From Hirudinaria manillensis (taxonomy: Eukaryota; Annelida; Clitellata; Hirudinida; Hirudinidae), in the NCBI GenBank assembly GCA_034509925.1, contig CM067535.1, positions 9,662,201 to 9,726,200 on the forward strand: 64,000 nucleotides of DNA, written 5' to 3'. The translations under genes and the position numbers were made by a program. Numbering within the stretch: position 1 is the stretch's first letter; each line of letters begins with the position of its first letter. The notes under the pieces are model-generated. The model ran no database searches, was not told the origin of the DNA, and saw only the letters and a list, made by a program, of their open reading frames with translations. This document shows positions 41,986 through 57,662 of this stretch, piece by piece.

Positions 41986-42204
41986 ATAATCATCATCATC
42001 GTCATAGTCGTCGTCACGGTTGTCGTTGTTGCATTAATTAATGTCACCTTCACGAAAAGCATCGTCATCAACAACTTTGTCCTCTCAAACTCTTCACCCA
42101 ATCTCCGTCTTTCTTCTTTAATGCTTTCTTCCTCCAACGTTCGATCTATCTTGTTTCGGTGCAACTTTTACTTGTTTTATGTGGAGTTTCAATTTTTTTC
42201 CTAT

Positions 42205-42292
42205 GTATGATGATAATGATGATGATGATGATGATGATGCTCATGATGACGATGATGATGATGACGATCACGTCGACGACGATGATGATTTA
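42205..42292. repeat. GAT-rich imperfect microsatellite
   Basis: (GAT)n with GAC and ATG-CTC interruptions. It is the fourth GAT cluster within 2.4 kb and lies outside the right inverted-repeat arm. Confidence 0.85.
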
Positions 42293-43317
42293 GATGCTAG
42301 ATGGGGTCATGGCCAGATTTGCAGCAAGTGCTGAAATGATATCATTTTTATGAATATGAATTAATTTTTAAATTGTGATAATAATTCTGGTGGTTACTTT
42401 ATCAACAGTATGGATTACCGTAAGATTACGTTTATTTAGATATGCGTTGAAATTATGGAAGCCGGGACTCGGGTTGATGTCCTCTTGTTATAATCGCATT
42501 AATCATATCATAAAGTGTCACTACCTAAAATAACTAAATAATTTAATTAATTCATTATATAAATAATTTTATTCATTAACACCCTCATTGGGTAGAGCGC
42601 CCCTCATTTGCAAGCATGAATTAATCCATTATAATTATGGAGTAAAATGATGCAAATAAGTATTATTAAGTTGTAAATGATTAGAAATAAACTTCCATTT
42701 TAATCTTCGATATTGTAAACGACTTCTTTAAAGGAAGTTATTCGAAAGGCAAGTTTAAACGTGCGACGAATGCTTTGAAAAGGAGTCAAAAGCAATAAAA
42801 GATTTGCGGGAATGGATTCAATCATTCGACCATTGGATATGTAATCTCGGTGAAATCAACACTTCAAGTGACCGCCTCTCGTGCCGATATGATGAAGCAG
42901 CTGACGATATTAGACTGATCCTCCTCTCTAAAGGATCTCTCTCTTGTATTGATTCCAATCAGCTGTGATGCTATTAGGCCAGAAGCACAGAGGAAGGAAA
43001 AGAGAAAACAGAGAGATGTTCGAGATGGGCGTATGTGCTTCTAAGAGCTGTACAAGCGTTCTCTTCCGACAGGTTTGTCTCAGGATTTCCGACAAATAAT
43101 ATATTATATTACTTATTATATACATCCCACCTTCGACCAATGGGCTTAAATGAGATCGGAACGGGTGCAATTGGTCGGGCTTTTGTAGAAAGCATTTATT
43201 TATTCACTTCAACGAAGACAGGTGGGTCTGGAGAGTGGGACGTGCGATGGAAATGTTGCAAAGTAGGACGATATTAAGAGCAACATTTTTGAAAGATTAA
43301 CGCCATTAATGAGGCAT
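42293..43317. other. Non-coding sequence, no gene seen
   Basis: About 1 kb without a recognisable gene. Overlapping 80-codon frames on both strands near 42930-43277 carry no domain I recognise and are treated as chance frames. Confidence 0.5.
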
Positions 43318-43545
43318 CTAAAGCGGAAATAGGTTGAGTATATAAGATAGAAGATAGTTGAGAATATGCAGAGGCAAAGAGTTCCAAATTTGTACGATTT
43401 GTAAAATAACAGTTAATGACATCAATATTTCACAGTCCTGTTTTAAACGATGACCCCTTGTAGCAGGATACGTCGATAGCGATGGGAGGACGTGAAAATC
43501 GGAGTCAATGAAGCTGTTCATAATTTTATACGAAGGGCGGAGGTC
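43318..43545 (-). pseudogene. Fossil of a LINE (CR1/jockey-type) reverse transcriptase C-terminus
   Basis: On the minus strand the translation carries, in order, DLRPSYKIMNSF, YPATRGHRLK and QIWNSLPLHIL. These match the pattern at the C-terminus of many CR1/jockey-type non-LTR reverse transcriptases: D-L-x-x-x-YKI(L/M), then TRGH-x-x-(K/R), then (V/I)WNSLP. These motifs are known from LINE ORF2 tails; the assignment to a particular clade is inference. The catalytic RT palm is not seen to the right, the region between TRGH and WNSLP is degraded, and upstream sequence becomes AT-rich, so this is a 5'-truncated dead copy unrelated to the R2-like element. Confidence 0.7.
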
Positions 43546-43697
43546 AATTAATTTAATTTAATTTAATAAATCAATTATTAAACGACGCTACTCGAAATAT
43601 TTTAAGCCGAGATTTCTGAGACGGGTTTGTTAGGTATGGCATATGACTTTTCGCTTTCATTCCATAATAAGTGGAAAAATAGCATGGCCCGACGTAG

Positions 43698-43765
<68 letters not shown>
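43698..43765. repeat. (ATA)n / (AAT)n microsatellite
   Basis: About 22 uninterrupted AAT triplets. It is flanked on the right by a more GC-rich stretch (43766-43960) that contains hairpin-prone sequence such as TACCCGAGTATCGGGGTA. That stretch could be the end of another transposable element but was not identified. Confidence 0.95.
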
Positions 43766-45569
43766 CTCAAATTAGAAATTAGGCGGACCGATTAAAGAGA
43801 GCGACCACTTTACAGGGATCGTGAAAGATTCTCGGAAGCATTGACCGGGGAGCAATAGAGCCTCGGCAAAGCAAGACCGCTGTGCAGTCAAATACGTGTA
43901 CTCTCGAGTACCCGAGTATCGGGGTACGATTGGCGTACGGCGACGGAGTTTCCGTCATTTGTCATCATCTTTCATGTCACCATCACCTCTTTCATGACCA
44001 AAATGTCGAACATTTCTCACTTTAAATTCGAAATGGATTCAGTTGTCGAGGCAATTTTTACTCTCCACTTATCTTCTGGATAGTCGTCGAACGATATCGA
44101 TAGCCTCGTATAAGACATATTTTCCGTAACAATTACAATAATATCATCGCTAATAATATTCATAAAATTCGATACAATAGCATTGATAAACGTAGGTAAT
44201 ATCACATTGGAATGAACACGATTGTAATCTAATAGGTTAAAATTGTACATTTTGACAACCGCCGGAGAAGATATAAGTGATAGATTGAGTGAACATACGT
44301 ACATTAAAATTACCGAACGGATGGAGCGAATGCACAAGAACGAATGGATGAGCGAATGAATGAAGATTATGGGAGTGCGAGGCAGACAGATGGGCCCTGA
44401 CAAATTACTGGAGAAATATGAATAGAGTGGTCGCTGCAATGATCTTTTCTTTTAGCAGAAACTCGCGATGTCATCGGCACTTCCTCAGATGATATAAAAG
44501 GATAATAGGCAATACATAAATATGTTAATTATCAATGAAATTACTAATAATATATTATATAAGCATAGTTATTATTTTAAATTAGCATTGCAATTATTAC
44601 GATAAGTAATAATTAACTTAAAATGATGATTCAATAAATAAGAAATTGTATTCGAGCATTATACGAGAACGCATACGAAATTAAAGAACGATTTTCCACA
44701 CTAGGAAAGCTCGGCCGTCCGTCCATCTGACCGTCGCTTATTTTCCACAACTCGGAGATGGAAATTGCAGGGATGCAAGGACCTAGGAGCTTGGAGTATG
44801 CGCATAAAAGCAGGCAGAATGAAAGAATGAGAAAAATCATTTCCCTCTCTCCACTTTCTCGACGTCTCTCGCTTCCGGGAAGATTCGTTTGTGCAACGAG
44901 TGAGGATGCAGTTGTGGAAACTCGCCTAATCATTCCATGTTGACATATCGGTCGCCATTCGGCAGCGCATCTTTGGCCACTAAAATCCCTTGAGTGTGAA
45001 AGATCGTATGCTTACCTGGATGGATAAAAGCAGAGATCATTCGAAAGTTCCGCCGAATGAAATCGTCGTAACGGAGTTTTTGACAAATTAATGAGCTTCT
45101 CGATTAGATTTTATTAGATTAGAGTTGAAGTACTTTCAGCGGCTACTATATTATATGTTTCCACATAACATAAGGAATCGATGCATATATAAGTAACGTG
45201 CGTTTGTCGGTAGCGAGCGTGCATCATTATTTTCGTGCCGACAGACGTTTCTTTCTTTTCCAATTTAATACATTAATTCGGTCCAAAACGTTTGCTGCGA
45301 TGCCATTATTTAATAACAAATAAAGAAATTAAAGAACGAATGATTGAGTTATTTAAAATAATGGCAGATTTCGAGGCAAAAGGTTCCAATGGATAAAAAA
45401 AAATCCTCTCATTGCATTTTCACCATATCTTTACACCGTTACGTTTATTAAATTATTAAACAATGAACCTGTCGGGACTCTAATACAAAAAATATGTACC
45501 ATTAACTTTAAACATTTACACAAGTTTAAATAAACTTCAATATTTAAACTATTCAAATGATTCCTTTCT
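43766..45569. other. Non-coding or unassigned sequence
   Basis: A 140-codon minus-strand frame at 44017-44439 and a 100-codon one at 44631-44933 are the longest frames here. Neither has a recognisable domain, a signal of splicing or a codon pattern clearly different from its AT-rich context. I see no RNA gene. Confidence 0.45.
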
Positions 45570-46029
45570 TATTTATTCAGCTCAGATTAAGCTTAAAAAA
45601 CAACATCGATGTCTTTAAAGTACTCAAAGATGACTCGGAAAACCCAAGGACCGAGGTATAATTTAAAAGATTTTCTTGCGCTTCACTTTTCTCTCCGACG
45701 ACCTTTGCGTCAGATGAGTCGCATTTAAATATTTGTTGCGAACCAAGAGTTCCTATTATTCTGCTGTCGGACATTTCCGAAACGATGAAATATATCGTTT
45801 TGCTAGAAGGAGCCCGAAATTCAACAGACACGTCGATACGGAAGGATTTTCGTTCGCAGTTTCTCAATTTTCCCTTTTCCTTTTACCGGAAGAGTAAAAA
45901 TGATTTTACACTCAGGCAAGGTATGGAGACCTACCTGAATAAGCTAAACTCGGAGATATTCGAAGATTTTCGAGCAAAATTAGCATGTATTTAACACGAA
46001 TTATGCGAGCGGAACAAATCGACCTCAGC
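45570..46029 (-). mobile_element. Short internally deleted R2-like element (non-autonomous copy)
   Basis: The right part (45769-46026) aligns with the 5' region of the full-length R2-like element (56792-57055). Shared strings include CGATACGGAAGGATTTTCGT, AGCATGTATTTAACACGAA versus ACATGTATTTAACACGAA, and AACAAATCGACC. The left part (45570-45660) aligns with the 3' region of that element (53153-53275), sharing TATTCAG, CATCGATG, a TTT-AGTCCTCA/TTT-AGTACTCA block and GGAAAACCCA. Almost all of the 3.5-kb coding region is missing, so both ends are kept while the middle is lost, as in the short internally deleted elements known from other R2 families. Nucleotide divergence from the intact copy is substantial, so it is probably not a direct recent daughter. 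A (TTC)n(ATT)n tract abuts its 5' side. Confidence 0.85.
45577..45774 (-). CDS. 65-codon remnant ORF of the deleted R2-like copy
   Basis: Begins at the ATG homologous to the start of the full-length element ORF. The first residues MSDSRIIGTLGSQQIFK parallel MSNSDNLVKTLRSRAIFEK of the intact protein. After about 30-40 residues the frame crosses the internal deletion into sequence corresponding to the intact copy's 3' untranslated region and ends at a stop near the element end. It contains no zinc finger, RT or endonuclease. Whether it is translated is unknown; it may simply be the residue of the deletion. Confidence 0.45.
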   Translation of the reverse strand: MSDSRIIGTLGSQQIFKCDSSDAKVVGEKSEAQENLLNYTSVLGFSESSLSTLKTSMLFFKLNLS

Positions 46030-46030
46030 T

Positions 46031-46073
46031 TTTTCTTCTTCTTCTTCTTCTTCTTATTATTATTATTATTATA
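46031..46073. repeat. Composite (TTC)n-(TTA)n microsatellite
   Basis: About seven TTC triplets followed by about six TTA/ATT triplets, directly abutting the 5' end of the deleted R2-like copy. The same TTC-then-TTA architecture recurs at 50469-50530. Confidence 0.9.
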
Positions 46074-49000
46074 TCTGATCATTCAGCACGTCGAGTATAG
46101 CGTTAACAAAGATGAACCTGAACCACCGCTTGAAGCAGAAATTAACAAAGTAGTCGTTTACTTTGACATTTTCGTACCTCTTAGGATTTCATTTTGTTGT
46201 GTGCTCTTTCGTACGTCGCTTTTCGAAAGTATTTATTAATTTTTCATTGTGTCCGCTTATGTGATCTTGTGGAAGCATATCTGCGTATGCTCTTCTGCAT
46301 TCCGAGGTGTGCGAGTGTATAGACGTGAGCCGCATCTCCTGTGCTCCACCGATGACGATTCTCAATGCAGGGCGAACGAGCGATAAAGGAGTCGGGAGTT
46401 AATGCATTACGACACATAGACACAGCAGCGATACGCCACGCGTTCATACCAGCATAGACGTATTAAGTCGATCCAAAAGTTCAGTTTGTTGTAAATGTTT
46501 CAAAAAACAAAATATAAATGTTTACGTCTTCTAAAAACTTAAATTCATTTTCTATAAGAAGCTCTCTGTCAGAAGATGGCTAGGCGATAATAAGGACTTT
46601 TGATTACTCATTCGTTTTCTTTGAACAACAAAATCCATGAAACACGTCATTAAATAATTATGCTAGTCAAAACGTATGGGCGACACAAAAAACGAAGCGT
46701 CTACTCATTCCTATACTCGTCAGGGAGCGTTTTGGGTAGCGGGCGATATTTGAGACGGACAATTAAGTGATACAATACAGTGCTTCTTTCTAGGTTAATG
46801 ACATCCAATATCGTGACGAGCACCACAAAAGGTTCGAATAGTGGATCTTCAGATCAGTTTCCAGCCAAAGATATTTAGTTATTCGACAAAGAAACATTTC
46901 GGATTAACAGATGACGTCAAAGAATGAAAAGCAAACGTAACAAACAGCTCTGTTTACATAGACGCGAAAAGTCCCGTGTTTACTTTTCATCGTTCGTCGA
47001 CCACATCCCCCATTATCACCCAGGAAATTGACTTGCTTGCTCGAAAGGTTAGTCAGTCGATCTATTTTAACTTTCAATATCACGATATTTTTTCACAAAA
47101 TTGCCTTTGAAGAAGTCGAAAGTTAAGTATATGCACCGAACATTCGCCAATATTTTTCTTGCTAAGTTATCGCTCGTCGATTTCAGAAGAAAGTCTTTTG
47201 GATCTTCCAATTTAAGGTCCTCATTTCCAGTCACGTTAAAGTTTTAAGTCAAAGATGGAAAGATTGAATTGCAATCACTTTATTTACCCTAATAGGTTCT
47301 GGGAGAGAACGAACGTATTTCGTGGCATTTTAAAGCAGCAAAAGGGTTTGGTTACATTGCTCTAACTAATGATCGGACACGAGACGAACGTCCATTTCTG
47401 AACGTGAATTACATTGTTGTATTGTTAATACATCTGCCCTAATTGCATTTCGCAAAAGCTTTCCGATATTTTTTATCCTATATCAAAAACTAAATCAATA
47501 AAGAAGTGATTTTTGAAATGCACCAGTTGAAATTTGACATTGAAGTATTTTGTTGAGTTACAAGACCGACCTGATTTTATCAGAGATGGCATTCCGTTCG
47601 ACACGTGCTCCTAGGTATCTCCCCTGGTGCGAGGGAAACCTAAAGCAAAAACACACGCACACACGAGCACGTAGAAAGCAGGAAAGGATTTTTCCATTCC
47701 TCGTAAACGAGACCACGTGCACCTGTCGAACGTGAGCGATATTTGGTGCGTCGGAGAAAGACATCATCGTCGTAATGACATTAACATAGCGTATGTGTGT
47801 AAGCAATCAATACCATTCCCTCTTCTTTCGATCCACCCAATCATTCTACTCCAAATTCCTTTCTATTTTCAATCAGTAAATTCATTTTATTTTGCTCGGT
47901 CGTTATTTTCCTCTTTTGCTTCTCGTCTTTAACAGGAAAAAATTACTTTATGTATTTACACGTGCATTCTTTGGCACAAGCGGCAATATTACGGAGCTTT
48001 GGAATGTATTTACGTTATAAACAAACAGAACTGAAATGTACTTTCACTTATTCCGTCGAAATATTTTATAAACGCTAATTGCTCCTCCCTCCTTCCTTCC
48101 TTCCATCGGTCTTTTCCAACCTTTGAGAAGTCAGAAGGAGACGATTGTGCACGTGTCGATTTATGTAGCGTGCACTTGGTCGTGTTCACTCGCGCGCATC
48201 GAGGCGTGACGAAAACGACCCTGATTCACAGATCGCTACCGAAGCAGAGGAAATGTTTTCCTGCTCCCAAAAGCTGCACGGACAATCCCTCATCTTCTGA
48301 GACATCTGTTGCTGCTAACCTTCGATTACCTAAGTTGTTGACGGACAAAGTCTTTCAACTTGTTACAATTCGTCGACAACTTGTTAACGGTTCTTTAAAA
48401 TTTCCCAAACGTAATTTACAGATGTTTGCGTCTCGCAAATGCTTCGACCTCATATAAAACTGACTTTTATCCCTTCTCATCCCAATTTCTCTCCATTTCC
48501 TGCTTCTTCACAATTTTCCTTTGTTTCTTTTGTCTTCGAATGTTTTACTTTAATCAGTGCTTGATTTCTTTGACGTTAATTTAGAAATTAACTCGTTAGA
48601 AATCTTTTAGAAATTCGTTGCTACGTTGAAGTGACTTATAAAAGGACATATCAGAGAATGTGATCGCAGCGTTCTTTGGCAACTGGCCTGCATTACTTTC
48701 GTCACAACTTTTCATTTTGAAAGATGATCGTTTCAGGTCCTGATTGGAGTTTGTGATAAAAACATTAATGTTGTCAAATTAAAAATCAAATTTTCTAATA
48801 AGCCGAACGAGGACAGTTATTTAAACGAGCTTTAAATCTGCACGATGACCGATAAATGCTATTTTTAAGTGAATTACTATTTAGAAATTCTTCCTTTTAA
48901 CGGGCAAAATTTAAAAATTATTCGTTAATTTTAATAATTATGCTATAATAACTTTAACTGAAATTTATTTACTATTAATGAGAAAAATACTATTTGGAAC

Positions 49001-50468
49001 TTTTAACAATCTAATTAATTAAAATATTCAATTTGGGTTTAATAACTCCAATCTTATGTTAATTAGAATTTTATCAAAATTGTCTAACGGCTTGGTAATA
49101 CGTTAGTTTCCATCACATCGCGTTTGGTTAGGATTGGAGTGTGGTGATCGTTAGAATTCTTATCTGATTTCAACGACATCTCGATGACATTCAAGAAAAT
49201 ATTTGCTTTCATTTTAAAGTAAATAATATTTGATCGAGTCCGAGAAACGCCGGCTTCCAAAGAGCAAGATGAAACATGTGACAATCAATCTGATATAAGG
49301 CATAACAAGAGCTACAAAAAGAAATCCCCTCTCCTGGCGGATCCGCTCGTAAATCTCACGCTTTTTTATCGGAAGTAAACTCAATGCGATGTCATACTGC
49401 TTCAATTTTATCACGACTTCTTCTATTTTGTTGGTCATTTGGAAACAATAGGAGGGGGCAATTGCCATCAGCCCTTAATTCAATCGGTCACTAAGCCCCT
49501 CGATTGACTGACTCTTATAGGAAAAGCAGGGCCATCGACCATATATGTAGAAATTGATATTTTAACCTCGACAAATTTTAAAATCACGGTTCATCACCGT
49601 GGTGTCAGGTGATAATGGTGGCGTTCGACGATGGAGATAATTTAATAAATGATCGATATTAATGAATGGAGCAGACGTAAGTCTAACGACGAGACCTGTT
49701 GCCGTCCAATTATTCTACTAAATTTGTAGTGACAAACTTAAGAGTGGCATCGAGAGTACGGTCGTGTCTCCAAAACGATGACGGATGTATGATGATGTAA
49801 TAATGAGTAGAATTGTCGAGGATGGTGATGACGATGATAAGGCTTCAAATTAAATTGCTTGGCATTGACTTACTTGGATGAATTCATCATTGTAATGACC
49901 CGCATCTATTCTTGCTCACATTTCATTAAGTCCTCCTCATCCATTTATCCATCCTTTGCTCTGCCATTGTTTGTTCATCGTCGTAGTCGTCATCACGTAA
50001 TCAGACATTTTTAAATAATCTCAAATTGTTATTTTTACTTTCAAAGTTGTTGCGTATTCCAATATAAAAGACCCAAGACCTTGGGTTAAACGTCATATCT
50101 TACCCTAACCTTGTGACATCTTTACGATATTTACAAACATTTCTGTCACGTCCCAATAAAATCATTTATTCTTCAAATCTTCAGTGCATCCATCTTTCAT
50201 CAAATCAATTAGCACGTTACTGGCTTGTCGATCATTCAAATCACGTTGACGTTTTGATAAGGGAATGATTCAAAATTGTACAGCTCGTAATGGCTAGAAT
50301 CACTGTAATATTGTCATGAAACCGCTATACACATCTACTGTACATTATGTTCTATATATATTATACACTTCTATGTACACTATGTACAAAAACTCTGTAC
50401 AAGAATTGCAAGCTTTAAGTAAGAACAAAAAATTTTATTGGTGATAATTGCGAATCTCTTATGTTTTA
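46074..50468. other. Unassigned intergenic sequence upstream of the ZMIZ-like gene
   Basis: 4.4 kb without a gene I can support. Frames of 61-95 codons (for example 47550-47735 +, 48170-48457 +, 49214-49468 -) lack known domains. The 49214-49468 minus frame looks amphipathic then hydrophobic but matches nothing I recognise. A TA-rich stretch at 50340-50400 contains TATATATATTATAC and several TGTACA strings and could hold a core promoter for the downstream gene, but nothing confirms it. Confidence 0.45.
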
Positions 50469-50482
50469 TCTTCTTCTTCTTC

Positions 50483-50513
<31 letters not shown>

Positions 50514-50530
50514 CGTCATCGTCATCATCA
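50469..50530. repeat. Composite (TTC)n-(TTA)n-(TCA)n microsatellite
   Basis: TTC triplets run into about ten TTA triplets and then CGTCATCGTCATCATCAT. It lies about 90 bp upstream of the ZMIZ-like start codon, probably in its 5' untranslated or promoter region. Confidence 0.9.
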
Positions 50531-50621
50531 TAATTAATCTTTAAAAATAATAGGCCTGAAATGCAAAACAGCGTATGCAAATAATTATGACTCAGAAGGC
50601 CGATGACCGTCAGCAGTGACC

Positions 50622-50780
50622 ATGTCATCCCTGGCTCAATGGTCATCTTTGGAAAAGCCATCGTCTTCCTCCTCCTCCTCCTCAGCTGCAACGCCATCGA
50701 CGTCGTCTTCATCGTCCGAAGTGACCGAGATGGATGTCCATATACAGCAGACCAACGACAGGCTCCAATGCATACAGCAG
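50622..50780 (+). CDS. ZMIZ1/2 (tonalli)-like coactivator, coding exon 1
   Basis: First coding exon of a PIAS-like coactivator; ZMIZ proteins act in the nucleus with transcription factors such as Notch and the androgen receptor. The ATG at 50622 has A at -3 and an in-frame TGA lies upstream at 50604. The exon gives 53 codons: a Ser-rich leader of 36 residues (PSSSSSSSS, then STSSSSS), then MDVHIQQTNDRLQCIQQ, which closely matches the start of vertebrate ZMIZ1 (MDRHIQQTNDRLQCIKQ). The second Met (50730) corresponds to the usual vertebrate start region, so translation could also begin there. The exon ends in CAG before donor GTGATG at 50781, phase 0. The Ser leader is encoded partly by a TCC/TCT microsatellite and looks lineage-specific. 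Confidence 0.93.
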
Positions 50781-52175
50781 GTGATGACGTCATTGTTTCT
50801 ATTTATAGCTTAAGATAAAGTTCATCTTAATTACCATTAGCACGATACGAGACTTTTGTTTTCCGTTTGACCTCCGATTGGAGATGTGTTAGGATTGGGT
50901 GAAGGTAATAACACAAGGTTTATAGAGTGGAATTGATGATACTAAAGGATATAATAAAGAATATTATAACAACCCTAATCCTCGAGCATTATTGAAATGA
51001 TGGAAATTATAAACAGTGTTAAAATTATAATATGATAATGCTTAAATGCCGAAATCGATAAAAATAGATATAACACGATCCCTTCTTTATCATTTACCAA
51101 CCAGAGACATAACCAGAGATCAATATTCTCTGCAGGTCGATTATGGGACTTAAACAGTCACTCATACCTTTTCAAAACGCCGACCAATTCATTCTTTGGA
51201 TCATCTACTCATCTATGTTTTCGTCGCCAGCGATGAAGATTTGTCGCAAAATTAAAAAAAAAAACCGAAAAATATGAACCCTCTCGTCGGGTTAGGGTTA
51301 ATAAACGACGTCGGTCATTTGACCAAAGTATTCGCCACCACAATTACGCAATGAGGTCGTCGTCAAAAAGCATTTTGTATTTTCAACTTTCAATAAAGTC
51401 ACCTGTTGCCGTCAAAGAAGTCATTCGACTGCAATGGAAGCCACTCCTCCAGGTTGCACTTCTACAATCCTAATTAGTAACGACATCGTTAAACATTCCG
51501 ACGAAATGAGTATCTGAAGCGAATATTTAAATTTAACCAAATGTTTGTCCATAAATAAAAAAAATGCTGCAAAAGCTAAGAAACTAAATATTAGTTGATA
51601 AATGTATTATAAACATCCTAATGAATATTAGTTGTAATTGTATTATAAACATCCTAATGAATATTAGTTGTAATTGTATTATAAACATCCTAATGAATAT
51701 TAGTTGTAATTGTATTATAAACATCCTAATTCGTTTCCGCAGCTTCCAAAATTTCTTTAAAATCTTTGTTTTTATAATATACAAGTACTGTAGATGACAA
51801 AATCGAATGAGATTGAAAAGTTTCAACGGATGAAATTGCTTGTAATGAAATTATGTTTCTTATCGATGTTTGACCACACGAAATGCAAGGTAAAATAAAA
51901 TTAAAAACATAGAAAAGAGTAATAAATTACACTTTTATGGGAACAGTACGACAAAATTATTAAGTAAATGTCAAGATTAGCAATTTAAAAAAAAATTTAA
52001 GGATCGATATTGGTCTTGCCAAGTTTGGTTTAGGATTAGGGTTAGAAGAATATTCATTGCCAAATGGTTACAGACGAATTGCAGACATTTTATGAGGCAT
52101 CTAATTATTTGTTCCCACTTTTATAAGCAATACGAACATTTACAATATAAATTGACGATGCATCTCTCCTCACAG
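50781..52175 (+). other. Intron 1 of the ZMIZ-like gene
   Basis: 1395 bp, GTGATG donor and CTCTCCTCACAG acceptor, phase 0. It contains a 36-bp tandem repeat (51588-51730) and two short TTAGGG-like strings (about 51289-51302 and 52033-52046). No other gene is seen inside. Confidence 0.88.
51588..51730. repeat. 36-bp minisatellite, four copies
   Basis: Unit begins ATATTAGTTGTAATTGTATT and ends AAACATCCTAATGA. There are four consecutive copies of 37, 36, 36 and 34 bp, nearly identical after the first. Because 36 is divisible by 3, it creates a spurious periodic minus-strand frame (IRMFIIQLQLIF repeated) that is not a real protein. Confidence 0.95.
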
Positions 52176-52289
52176 CATCTCATGTCTCCCTCGACGTTCC
52201 AGGGGGCGGCCAGGGAACTATTGGATTGGTGCTCGGACGTCAGAGCATTCCAATGGCAATTCGAACAGTGCCTGATGGGATGCCTCACG
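52176..52289 (+). CDS. ZMIZ1/2 (tonalli)-like coactivator, coding exon 2
   Basis: 38 codons, phase 0 at both ends, bounded by acceptor CTCTCCTCACAG and donor GTAGGT. The peptide starts [20 protein letters not shown] and continues [18 protein letters not shown]. It aligns residue for residue with vertebrate ZMIZ1 [20 protein letters not shown], then DPRAFQRPFEQSLMGCLT. This is part of the N-terminal TPR-like domain reported to contact Notch1 in mammals (family knowledge). It follows exon 1 directly with no missing residue, which supports the splice model strongly. Confidence 0.95.
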
Positions 52290-52787
52290 GTAGGTTAAAC
52301 GACATTCTGCAAACAGTTTCACCAGCATTGGAAATGTATTTTTTAAAGCGAGGCATTATAAGCTGTTACGCAGAGCTTAACTTATCTTAATTGAAATTTC
52401 AAATGCTTTAAAGAGACCGAAGTGTGTAAAATGCATGTGTGTACCGGGCCATGAAATTACCACTTTGTAATGATTGCATTATTATACATTATTATTCTCT
52501 ACCATGTTCGAATCACGGTGAATAAGATGGACGATATGCGTATCCGTATGTTCTGCATACGATTACTTACTTAAAGCTATTGAGAAATAAAAAATAAAAA
52601 TAAATAAAAAAGACTTATAAGTATTACATTCGGCATGTCTGTCATGGAACACGTAATCGTTCAGCTAAACGGCATCTCAACACGAGACGAATGGCACATT
52701 ATTTCGGCTGCCAGCAACCAAATTGACAGTGAATAATAAATACTTAACGGCTGTTTTCCAAAGTAAGTTTAATAAAACAGACCAAAA

Positions 52788-57662
<4,875 letters not shown>

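Noticed and set aside
43766-43960. GC-richer stretch next to the AAT tract considered as an rDNA fragment or element end
   Set aside because: It did not match the conserved 18S or 28S segments I know, and no second copy is seen in the window.
44017-44439. 140-codon minus-strand frame
   Set aside because: No recognisable domain, AT-rich composition similar to its surroundings, and no supporting splice or neighbour evidence.
48170-48457. 95-codon plus-strand frame upstream of the ZMIZ-like gene
   Set aside because: No domain, no homology recognised, and no clear splice sites linking it to the downstream exons.
49214-49468. 84-codon minus-strand frame with a charged helix-like part and a hydrophobic end
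   Set aside because: Looks superficially protein-like but matches no family I know; length is within chance expectation.
51584-51826. Minus-strand frame with a repeated peptide IRMFIIQLQLIF
   Set aside because: Produced by a 36-bp minisatellite in an intron of the opposite-strand gene.
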